Under the pieces are notes generated by a model. The model had not been told where the DNA came from. It worked only from the letters and a program-made list of their open reading frames with translations, and ran no database searches. From Candidatus Omnitrophota bacterium (GTDB taxonomy: Bacteria > Omnitrophota > Gorgyraeia > Duberdicusellales > Duberdicusellaceae), in NCBI GenBank assembly GCA_015486615.1, contig WFRI01000020.1, positions 1-6,037 on the forward strand: DNA of 6,037 nt, in the 5' to 3' direction. Shown piece after piece: positions 1-6,037 of this stretch; positions within the stretch are counted from its first letter, which is position 1, and each line of letters starts with the position of its first letter. A program made the translations under genes and the position numbers.

Positions 1-2036
1 ATGTTTTTAGGCATATACAACTGGGTAAAATTATATCAGTCCAAAAAACTGTTCATTTACGCGAGCCGTTTTTGTTTACTTTTCCTAATAGCCATTTGTT
101 TAACCCGAATTGGCTGTTTCAATTATTTATTTATTTCATTTATAATAAAGGAGGATTTTTAGGGTTAAGTTTTCTTTTGGTTTTTTTCTCTTTTTGGACA
201 TTCTATTTTTTCTTCAGGAATATCGGGCGTGTTTCTTTGCCTGCTGTTATTTCAGCCGCATTTATCATCCCTTTCTATGCGACAAGGCTTCTTGTCAGGC
301 CGCATATTGTAAGCTACATTTTTTTTCTTGTATATGTTTACATTTTATGGCGAAGGGGCTTAAAAAGCATAAGGGATTTTCTTGTCTTATTAATATTACA
401 AATTGTATGGGCAAATACCCATATTTATTTCTTCCTGGGCCCGCTGTTGGTTTTTCTTTATTTGGGGGAGAAAGTCCTTTTAAAAGAGGTAAGTGCTAAA
501 AAAACGTTTATTACCTTCTTCTTTTTTCTTTTGTTATCTTTAGTAAGTTTGTTAAATCCTTATGGCCTTCAGATTTATAGAGTAGTTGTTGACAGTTTCT
601 TAGGTTTCTTCCACAAGAGTTCCTATATTTCTTCTTTTCCTATAATTGAACTTGAGCCTGTCTGGATGGTAAGATACAGAAACATTTTCTTTATTTTGCT
701 TTCAGCAGCAGTGCTGATACTGTTTTTAACTGTTGTCTGCAGGTGCAGTAAACATTTTATCTTTGTCTTTTTGTTTTTTCTGTTTTTCTCCCTTTATTCA
801 AGCAGGATGGCTATGTTTTTTATATTATTATCGCCGATTTATATATTAGACAATATAGACTGTATATTTAAAAGAACAGGCCTGAACTTTTTAAAGAAGC
901 AGCAGGTTGATTTGCATTCTTTTATCCCGTTAGAGAAATCTGCCGGCGGCAGGTTGATGCCGCCGCCGGCGCAGCCCGCCCGCTTTGTCAGAAAATATCT
1001 TTCTAACAGAGAACCGCCGGTATTTGCGGCTTTTTTAAAAAACAGGTTGTTAAAGGTTTGTTTTTACGTTTGTTTGTTTGCGGCCTTTATTTTCTGGCAA
1101 AGATACAGTTTTTTGCACTTATATCGGGTATTAACGGGCAAGAATAAAGTGTTTTTATTGAGGCTGACAAAACATCTAAATAGATATTTAAGTGATGTTA
1201 GTGAAATTACCCCAGGGACCATTAATTACCTTAATACACATAGGATTCCTGTTAGAATGTTTAATACTTACAATAACGGGACTGTCCTAAATTTTTATAC
1301 CAATAGGAAAGTTTTTATTGATTCAAGAGGCGGGAGCCCAGATTTTTCAAGTGATTATCTTAAGTTGTATTATTCTTATTCTACTCCGCAGGTAGAGTTT
1401 TCCAAGTTAATAGATAAATACGGCCTTGAGGCTTTTTTGACAAGTATTGTTAACGGAGATTCTTCAGTCAGGCATTTGTTTCTTGACGGCAGGTTTGAAT
1501 TAGTCTATTTAGACAGGAATACGGTCATTTTTGTCAGAAAAGATAAAATGACTAAGGATTTATATGTGGATTGGGATAAATGGGTAGAAGACAGGATTAA
1601 GGAGTTGGAAAGAACTCCTAAAAATAAATTGGATTATTATACAGTAATATTTTATCCTCGTGCGGCAAGGATTTTTACTCTGACAGGAAAATATGATTTG
1701 GCTAAGCGGTTATATAAAGCTTGTATTAAAGATATAGCGCCTAATGATTCCGCAGAGTATTATAATTTAGGCCTTATTTACCTTAAAGAGAAAAATTACC
1801 CTTTGGCATATAGTTATTTGCAGAAAAGTTATAAAATCGTCCCTGATAACGCGGCTACTATTGTTTGTTTGTTGGAGGCGGCCAGGCATTTAGGGAAAAA
1901 GAATGTCGAAAGTATTCTTATAAGACGGGTAAAACGGGATATTCCGGACAGGATGCTTAAAACCGCTGTTAAAGAACTTAAGTTTGCTGTGGGGATAGAT
2001 CTTTTCTGGATTGAGAGGCTCAAAGAAGGATCTTGA
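1..2036 (+). CDS. GT-C-like multi-spanning membrane protein with C-terminal TPR-like repeats, 5' end outside window
   Basis: The frame is open from base 3 (first full codon) to the TGA ending at 2036, giving 677 visible residues; none of the upstream in-frame codons is a stop. The only in-frame start-like codon near the front is TTG at 72. It falls inside a conserved block (REPF then FTFP and NPNWLFQ, residues 20-40) that matches the DPFSYT...HEWL-type first loop of large bacterial GT-C-like membrane proteins, so the real start is upstream of the window. About nine or ten membrane segments follow (roughly residues 50-72, 79-93, 102-116, 124-153, 168-184, 228-245, 252-282, 352-365). Family-like signatures are RPH (99-101), WANTH (136-140), NPYG (185-188) and SSRMA (266-270). 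Residues 403-513 form a soluble domain with VFIDSRG at 437-443, and 547-633 look like TPR repeats. This suggests lipid-linked sugar transfer or envelope polysaccharide assembly, but no substrate can be named. Membrane architecture is confident; enzymatic activity is inferred. Confidence 0.85.
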   Translation, partial: VFRHIQLGKIISVQKTVHLREPFLFTFPNSHLFNPNWLFQLFIYFIYNKGGFLGLSFLLVFFSFWTFYFFFRNIGRVSLPAVISAAFIIPFYATRLLVRPHIVSYIFFLVYVYILWRRGLKSIRDFLVLLILQIVWANTHIYFFLGPLLVFLYLGEKVLLKEVSAKKTFITFFFFLLLSLVSLLNPYGLQIYRVVVDSFLGFFHKSSYISSFPIIELEPVWMVRYRNIFFILLSAAVLILFLTVVCRCSKHFIFVFLFFLFFSLYSSRMAMFFILLSPIYILDNIDCIFKRTGLNFLKKQQVDLHSFIPLEKSAGGRLMPPPAQPARFVRKYLSNREPPVFAAFLKNRLLKVCFYVCLFAAFIFWQRYSFLHLYRVLTGKNKVFLLRLTKHLNRYLSDVSEITPGTINYLNTHRIPVRMFNTYNNGTVLNFYTNRKVFIDSRGGSPDFSSDYLKLYYSYSTPQVEFSKLIDKYGLEAFLTSIVNGDSSVRHLFLDGRFELVYLDRNTVIFVRKDKMTKDLYVDWDKWVEDRIKELERTPKNKLDYYTVIFYPRAARIFTLTGKYDLAKRLYKACIKDIAPNDSAEYYNLGLIYLKEKNYPLAYSYLQKSYKIVPDNAATIVCLLEAARHLGKKNVESILIRRVKRDIPDRMLKTAVKELKFAVGIDLFWIERLKEGS
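942..970. repeat. GC-rich inverted repeat inside the membrane protein gene
   Basis: GCCGGCGGC (942-950) is a perfect reverse complement of GCCGCCGGC (962-970), with 11 nt between. A second register pairs CGGCGGCA (944-951) with TGCCGCCG (958-965) around a 6-nt loop. The 40 bases 941-980 contain 33 G or C, in a gene that is otherwise clearly AT-rich. The segment is in frame and encodes the odd run SAGGRLMPPPAQPAR (residues 313-327), in a loop between two membrane segments. It could be a small palindromic insertion or simply a proline/glycine-rich linker; the sequence alone does not decide. Confidence 0.7.
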
Positions 2037-2072
2037 TTTTTTCTTTGTATTGTTCCTTCAGTCATTAGTACT

Positions 2073-2099
2073 GGCGGGTTTATCCGGCCTATGTTTTTT
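2073..2099 (+). terminator. Weak intrinsic terminator candidate
   Basis: GGCGGG (2073-2078) can pair with CCGGCC (2084-2089) around the loop TTTAT, with one G-G mismatch in the stem. Six T's follow at 2094-2099, after a 4-nt gap. It lies 36 nt after the stop codon of the first gene, where a terminator is expected, but the imperfect stem and the gap before the T-run make it a weak example. Confidence 0.3.
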
Positions 2100-2133
2100 A
2101 TGCGAATCTTCTTCTATTTTTTCCTGTCTTTAG

Positions 2134-2139
2134 TATAAT
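2134..2139 (+). promoter_or_regulatory. Candidate -10 box for the glycosyltransferase operon
   Basis: A perfect TATAAT ends 9 nt before the ATG at 2149. Transcription would begin about 2145-2147, leaving almost no leader. No good -35 hexamer is found 15-19 nt upstream (the candidates match TTGACA at about two positions), and there is no TG extension. The lack of any Shine-Dalgarno sequence before the ATG fits a leaderless transcript. AT-rich DNA gives such hexamers by chance, so confidence is modest. Confidence 0.4.
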
Positions 2140-2150
2140 AATGTTATTAT
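2135..2150. repeat. AT-only dyad overlapping the -10 box and start codon
   Basis: ATAATAA (2135-2141) and TTATTAT (2144-2150) are perfect reverse complements separated by TG. The dyad covers most of the TATAAT and the first two bases of the ATG. It could be an operator for a dimeric repressor, or chance symmetry in AT-rich sequence. Confidence 0.3.
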
Positions 2151-3288
2151 GAAAGTGTCATTTGTTTTAGCGGCTTTAAATGAAGAAGAAAGTATTGGCT
2201 TATGCCTTGATTGGATAGAGGAATTTGTCCATAAGTCCGGATTGGACGCGGAGGTAGTGGTTGTTGACAATGGTTCTGTTGATAAAACGGCTGAGATTGC
2301 TGAGAGCAAAGGTGTAAGAGTAGTTTCCGAGCAGAAAAAAGGCTATGGCGCAGCATTTATAAAGGGGATAAACGAGGCTTTGGGAGATTATATCATTATG
2401 GCTGATGCTGACGGGACTTATGATTTCAGAGAGTCAGACAAGTTTATAGAAAAGTTGGATAAGGGGTATGATTTGGTAATGGGCTCAAGGTTTAAAGGCA
2501 GGATTTTAAAAGGCGCAATGCCCTGGCCTAATAGGTATATCGGCAATCCTTTGCTTTCCGGAATGTTAAGGCTTTTTTACAGGACAAATCTTTCAGATAT
2601 CCATTGCGGGATGAGGGCTTTTACCAAAAAGGCTTTTTTGAAGATGAATTTGTCATCGCCGGGTATGGAATTCGCTTCGGAAATGGTCATAGCCGCATTG
2701 AGAGAAAAACTTAAAATATGCGAGGTTCCGATAACTTATTTTCCCCGTAAAGGAGAATCTAAACTTTCCCGTATCCGGGATGCCTGGCGGCATATTAGGT
2801 TTATGCTTTTATACAGTCCTACCTGGCTTTATTTGGTTCCCGGCGGGACTTTTTCTATATTAGGGTTTTTGCTTGTATGTTTGCTGGTTAAAGGCCCGGT
2901 TAGGATTTTGTTCCATAGTTTTGATATCCATTTTATGGTATTAGGGGTGTTGTTCTTGCTTTTGGGCCTGCAGGTGTCAATATTGGGAATTCTGGCTAAG
3001 TTGTATGGGATAGAGCATGGCGTCCTAAAAAAGGATAAGGTTATAGATTTGTTTCTTAAGTATTTCCGTTTAGACGGATGGGTGTTTTTAGGTGCCGGAT
3101 TATTTTTGCTGGGCCTAACTGCAAATTGTATGATTTTGTGGGAGTGGGTAAGCCTCAATTTTGGGCCTTTTAACAGGGTAAGAGAAGCACTCTTTGCTTC
3201 AACTTTAAGCATAGTGGGTATAGAGATAGTGGCTTCTTCTTTTTTGTTTGGCTTGTTTAAAGAGGGTATAGACGGGAGAAACCTGTGA
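2149..3288 (+). CDS. GT2 family glycosyltransferase, polyprenyl-phosphate sugar synthase-like, with C-terminal membrane anchor
   Basis: This 379-residue protein has a cytoplasmic GT-A fold followed by about four membrane segments (roughly 226-247, 261-284, 311-332, 350-370). Family marks seen are NEEE (11-14), VVVDNGS (37-43), the metal- and nucleotide-sugar-binding DAD (86-88), GAMPW (122-126) followed by NRYIGNP (128-134), HCGMR (152-156), GMEFASEM (172-179) and WRHIRF (213-218). These are typical of bacterial relatives of dolichol-phosphate mannose/glucose synthases, which transfer a sugar from a nucleotide donor to polyprenyl phosphate. The start is fixed: an in-frame TAG at 2131-2133 leaves ATG 2149 as the only standard start before the conserved N-terminus. 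No Shine-Dalgarno sequence is present. It is the first gene of a likely three-gene operon and probably supplies a lipid-linked sugar to the GT39-like enzyme downstream. The family is confident; which sugar is carried is unknown. Confidence 0.93.
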   Translation: MKVSFVLAALNEEESIGLCLDWIEEFVHKSGLDAEVVVVDNGSVDKTAEIAESKGVRVVSEQKKGYGAAFIKGINEALGDYIIMADADGTYDFRESDKFIEKLDKGYDLVMGSRFKGRILKGAMPWPNRYIGNPLLSGMLRLFYRTNLSDIHCGMRAFTKKAFLKMNLSSPGMEFASEMVIAALREKLKICEVPITYFPRKGESKLSRIRDAWRHIRFMLLYSPTWLYLVPGGTFSILGFLLVCLLVKGPVRILFHSFDIHFMVLGVLFLLLGLQVSILGILAKLYGIEHGVLKKDKVIDLFLKYFRLDGWVFLGAGLFLLGLTANCMILWEWVSLNFGPFNRVREALFASTLSIVGIEIVASSFLFGLFKEGIDGRNL

Positions 3289-3295
3289 TATTTTA

Positions 3296-4747
3296 ATGAA
3301 GGTTTTTTTGATAAATGAGCCTTTTGTTAAAAATTTCTGCCGGACGCAGAGATGGGCAGCCAGGACGCGGGGAAGGGTTTTACGTGCGCCCGACTGGCTT
3401 GCTTATGCCGCGGCGGTTTTAGAAAAGGAAAAAGACTTAGATGTCCGCCTTTTTGATTTTGTGGCTGAGGAACGGGATAAGGATTACCTGAGAGAATTAA
3501 TCAGGAAAGATAAGCCGGATTTTGTTGTTTTGGACTCTACCACTCCTTCCATATATTCAGATATAGAATGTGCCGGGATAGTAAAAGAAGTTAGCCATTC
3601 GTCGAAAGTTATAATGGTTGGGCCTCACATCTCTGCTTTGCCTAAAGAAACTTTGGCTTTGGCAGAAGGTTGTGTAGATGTCGGCTGTATTGGAGAATAC
3701 GATTATACAGTTAGGGATGTTGTCAGAAATTACCCGCATTTAAGCGATATAAAAGGCATAGTATTTTTTAAAGATAACGAGCCTTTTGTTAATCCGTTAA
3801 GGCCTCTAATTGAAGATTTGGATGCTCTCCCTTTTCCCGCGTGGAAACATCTAAATTTACTTAAGTACTTTGACGGAGGAAAACTTCATCCTTACATAGA
3901 TGTCATTTCAGGAAGGGGCTGCCCTAACAGGTGTATATTCTGCCTTTGGCCCCAGGTTATGCACGGGTTAAGATATAGGTTTAGAAGCCCTGAGAATGTT
4001 GTTGATGAATTAGAGTATGATATCAAACTTTGCCCGCAGGTTTTAAAAGGCGAGTTTTTTTTTGAAGATGACACTTTTACGGTAAATAAAGAAAGGGCTG
4101 TTCTTATTTGCGAAGAGATATTAAAAAGAGGGTTAAAAATCAATTTTTCTGTAAACGCCCGGGCAGACAGTGCGGATAAAGGTATGTTTAAAGTTATGAA
4201 AAAAGCGGGCTGCCGGGAATTGCTGGTAGGGTTTGAATCAGGCGTTCAGCAGATATTGGACAATGCGCATAAAAATATAACAGTTGAGCAGTCCTATAAG
4301 TTTATGGAATTAGCAAAAAAAGAAGGCCTGCAGGTGCATGGCTGTTTTGTTATCGGGCTTCCGGGTGAGACAGAAGAGACTGCGCAGAAAACCGTAGATT
4401 TTGCTTTGTCTTTAGGCTGTGATACTGTCCAGTTTTCCGGGGCTGTGCCTTTTCCCGGGACAGTCTTCTTTGATATGGCAAAGAATAACGGCTGGCTTAA
4501 GACTGAAGATTGGAGTATGTGGCTGGGAGAGGGCGAGCAGAAAGGAGTCGTGGAATATCCAGGAATTTCCGAAGAGAAGATAAATTATTATGTTGATTTG
4601 GGCCTAAGAAAGTTTTATTTTAGGCCCGGGTATATTATGCGGTTCTTATTTAACACCCGGTCCTTCTCTGACCTTTACCGTAAATTCAGAGGGGCGTATA
4701 ACTTTATTAGGTATAATATGGAAAGGATATTTAAAAGGTACTTATGA
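3296..4747 (+). CDS. B12-binding-domain radical SAM protein, HpnJ-like
   Basis: This 483-residue protein has an N-terminal cobalamin-binding-type domain (about 1-150) and a radical SAM domain (about 203-400). The [4Fe-4S] cysteines are C209, C213 and C216 in the canonical CX3CX2C spacing, directly followed by LWPQ (217-220), a run I associate with HpnJ-type enzymes. Other marks are GPH (109-111), GEYDYT (133-138), FEDDTF (256-261), GFESG (312-316) and GLPGET (354-359). No DxHxxG cobalamin motif is visible, as in many members of this class, so B12 use is inferred from architecture. The start is supported by an in-frame TAG at 3269-3271 with ATG 3296 the only start after it. GGGAGA at 3274-3279 is too far upstream (16 nt) to be a good ribosome site, so translation is probably coupled to the preceding gene, whose stop lies 7 nt before. 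HpnJ acts in hopanoid side-chain maturation, but no hopanoid gene is seen here. The likely role is modification of a glycan or polyprenyl lipid; the reaction is unknown. Confidence 0.92.
   Translation: MKVFLINEPFVKNFCRTQRWAARTRGRVLRAPDWLAYAAAVLEKEKDLDVRLFDFVAEERDKDYLRELIRKDKPDFVVLDSTTPSIYSDIECAGIVKEVSHSSKVIMVGPHISALPKETLALAEGCVDVGCIGEYDYTVRDVVRNYPHLSDIKGIVFFKDNEPFVNPLRPLIEDLDALPFPAWKHLNLLKYFDGGKLHPYIDVISGRGCPNRCIFCLWPQVMHGLRYRFRSPENVVDELEYDIKLCPQVLKGEFFFEDDTFTVNKERAVLICEEILKRGLKINFSVNARADSADKGMFKVMKKAGCRELLVGFESGVQQILDNAHKNITVEQSYKFMELAKKEGLQVHGCFVIGLPGETEETAQKTVDFALSLGCDTVQFSGAVPFPGTVFFDMAKNNGWLKTEDWSMWLGEGEQKGVVEYPGISEEKINYYVDLGLRKFYFRPGYIMRFLFNTRSFSDLYRKFRGAYNFIRYNMERIFKRYL
4734..4738 (+). 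promoter_or_regulatory. Ribosome binding site of the GT39-like gene
   Basis: AAAGG lies 5 nt before ATG 4744, inside the last codons of the radical SAM gene. It is the best-spaced Shine-Dalgarno-like sequence before any start in the window, and supports ATG 4744 as the start together with the ATGA overlap. Confidence 0.55.
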
Positions 4748-6037
4748 ATAGCAGAAAGATTGTCCATTTTTTATATCTGTTTGTTCTGATTGTCTTTGGA
4801 ATAGTTTTAAGGCTGCCCAATCTTAATTTTCCTTCTATAGGCTATCATAATATGAAGGAAAATGAATATATAAGTATTGCAAGGAATATGGAAAAGACAG
4901 GTAATTTGTTTAGACGAAATGTAGATTTCTACCATACGTTTGATAGAGTAAAGGGCGAGACTTTTAATCTTTACCCGCAGGTTCCTTTTGTTTCTTATCA
5001 GATAGTTTTGGGAGATAAACTATTCGGCAGGAATCTATGGTTTCCTCGTTTTTTCAATATTTTATTCTTTATAGGAGCTGTCCTGATTGCTTATTTCTTT
5101 ATTGGAGAACTTACAGGGGATAATACTTATAATTTGCCGGCAGCGGGTTTACTAACGATTATGCCGATAGCCGTATTTTTCTCGCGTAATCTCCAGCCGG
5201 AACCAATAGCGTTCTTTTTTATGTTGTTAAGTTCAATTTTCTGGATTAGATTTTTCAAAACCTTAAGGCTGAAGTATCTTACCGGCGGAAGTATAGCGGC
5301 AGCTTTTGTGATTGCTTCTAAATTATCTTTTGTATTGCCTCTTTTCCCTCTGGTATTTCTTTTCCCTTTTAAACAATATAAGAAAACCCGAAATCCTGCC
5401 AGTATATTCAGGGACGGCTTGATTTTTCTTTCGCCTTTTATCGCCCTTTTTATATTTTGGTTTATTTTAGACCAGTTGAAAATAAGAGGTTCAATAGAGG
5501 GCAGGGTTAACCTTTTGTCTCTGTTTAGGCTGGATTACTGGTTGAAATATGGCAAAATAATTTGGGATTATACCGTAGGGGAAAATTACGGCTTGTTGTT
5601 TTTCTTGCTATTTTTGTGCGGTGTGTTATTGAGTTGGGTTAACCTATTCCGGGATAGAACTTTGTTGGCTTCTTATATAAGGGGTTCTACGGCAGCCGCA
5701 TTATTATACTTCTCTATCTTTAGCGATTACCTTAATCAGCATAGTTACTATCAATTTCCTTTTATTCTGTTTGTGGCTCTAAGTATTTTATATGCACTTT
5801 TCTGGATAAGCCGAATAGTTTTTTTTAAGTTAGATTTTTCTAAACAGAAGATTGTTTATGGAATTCTATTTATTATTTGTGTATTGTTTTCTTATCAGCC
5901 AATAAAGCGGAGTATAGAGGCGGCATATATGACTATATTTTTTGGCGAAGATGTGGCTGGAGGATATATCAAGGAGCATACTTCTCCTGAGGACAAATTC
6001 TTTATTAATACCTTTTGCCAGGGGTTTGGCGTATGTG
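4744..6037 (+). CDS. GT39/ArnT-like membrane glycosyltransferase, 3' end outside window
   Basis: The frame runs from ATG 4744 to the right edge without a stop: 431 full codons plus one base. It overlaps the radical SAM stop codon as ATGA (4744-4747), a classic sign of translational coupling. The protein starts with a membrane segment (about 7-23), then a periplasmic loop with NMKENEY (36-42) and ARNME (46-50), the place where ArnT/PMT-type enzymes carry their acidic DE motif. Further marks are TFNLYPQVPF (73-82), NLWFPRFFNILF (97-108), SRNLQPEP (147-154) and NQHSYYQFPF (331-340), the last resembling the H-x-YY-x-x-P motif of this family. Many further hydrophobic segments follow, at about 104-120, 131-146, 154-170, 182-208, 226-242, 284-299, 315-328, 338-362 and 369-383. 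Such enzymes move a sugar from a polyprenyl-phosphate donor to lipid, protein or glycan on the outer face of the membrane. The upstream GT2 enzyme is a plausible donor maker. The family is confident; the substrate is unknown. Confidence 0.9.
   Translation, partial: MNSRKIVHFLYLFVLIVFGIVLRLPNLNFPSIGYHNMKENEYISIARNMEKTGNLFRRNVDFYHTFDRVKGETFNLYPQVPFVSYQIVLGDKLFGRNLWFPRFFNILFFIGAVLIAYFFIGELTGDNTYNLPAAGLLTIMPIAVFFSRNLQPEPIAFFFMLLSSIFWIRFFKTLRLKYLTGGSIAAAFVIASKLSFVLPLFPLVFLFPFKQYKKTRNPASIFRDGLIFLSPFIALFIFWFILDQLKIRGSIEGRVNLLSLFRLDYWLKYGKIIWDYTVGENYGLLFFLLFLCGVLLSWVNLFRDRTLLASYIRGSTAAALLYFSIFSDYLNQHSYYQFPFILFVALSILYALFWISRIVFFKLDFSKQKIVYGILFIICVLFSYQPIKRSIEAAYMTIFFGEDVAGGYIKEHTSPEDKFFINTFCQGFGVC

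Noticed and set aside
147..154. Perfect Shine-Dalgarno-like AAAGGAGG
   Set aside because: It encodes the K-G-G of a conserved block in the membrane protein, and no ATG, GTG or TTG start follows at a useful distance with a real reading frame.
1..162. An open frame of 53 codons starting with ATG at base 1
   Set aside because: It overlaps the frame that carries the family-like REPF and NPNWLFQ blocks and has no recognisable motif; it is a shadow frame.
1829..2065. Minus-strand open frame of 78 codons across the end of the first gene
   Set aside because: It lies antisense to the TPR region, has low-complexity composition and no ribosome site or domain; a shadow.
2141..2152. ATG with a three-codon frame ending in TGA across the GT2 start, like a mini leader peptide
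   Set aside because: It is only three codons, has no ribosome site, and would lie upstream of or at the predicted transcript start.
2965..2976. The 12-mer GGCCTGCAGGTG, found again at 4325-4336
   Set aside because: Both copies encode the same G-L-Q-V tetrapeptide in unrelated proteins; two copies without shared flanks do not make a repeat family.
2829..3212. Minus-strand open frame of 127 codons
   Set aside because: It is the antisense of the membrane segments of the GT2 gene, rich in K, N, T and P as expected from reversed hydrophobic codons.
4712..4717. A second perfect TATAAT near the end of the radical SAM gene
   Set aside because: It lies within coding sequence, has no clear -35 element, and the next gene overlaps and has its own ribosome site; most likely chance in AT-rich DNA.

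Overview
The window is an AT-rich piece of bacterial chromosome with four genes in a row, all on the + strand and closely packed. It holds no tRNA, rRNA, CRISPR array, insertion sequence or phage gene that I can see. Arginine is mostly AGG/AGA, ATA is common for isoleucine, and phenylalanine and leucine are T-rich codons. The mix of large membrane glycosyltransferases, a B12-type radical SAM enzyme and a TPR tail suits an uncultured Gram-negative-type lineage such as Omnitrophota or Elusimicrobiota. That placement is a guess from style, not something the sequence proves.

Region 1 (1-2036) is a multi-spanning membrane protein of the GT-C-like type with a soluble domain and TPR-like repeats at its C-terminus. 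Its reading frame is open to the left edge, so its true start lies outside the window. Inside it sits a short, very GC-rich palindrome (about 941-980) that is unlike its surroundings and looks like an in-frame insertion.

Region 2 (2037-2148) is the only real intergenic gap. It holds a weak terminator-like hairpin followed by six T's (2073-2099). It also holds a perfect TATAAT (2134-2139) so close to the next ATG that transcription from it would give an essentially leaderless mRNA. No Shine-Dalgarno sequence precedes that ATG.

Region 3 (2149-6037) looks like one operon: a GT2 polyprenyl-phosphate-sugar-synthase-like enzyme, a B12-binding radical SAM enzyme resembling HpnJ, and a GT39/ArnT-like membrane glycosyltransferase cut by the right edge. 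The gap between the first two is 7 nt, and the last two overlap by 4 nt (ATGA). A reasonable model is that the GT2 enzyme loads a sugar onto a polyprenyl phosphate, the GT39-like enzyme uses such a lipid-linked sugar on the outer face of the membrane, and the radical SAM enzyme modifies the sugar or the lipid. The substrates cannot be read from the sequence. The best candidate for something undescribed is this GT2 / HpnJ-like / GT39 cassette with no hopanoid gene visible beside it.
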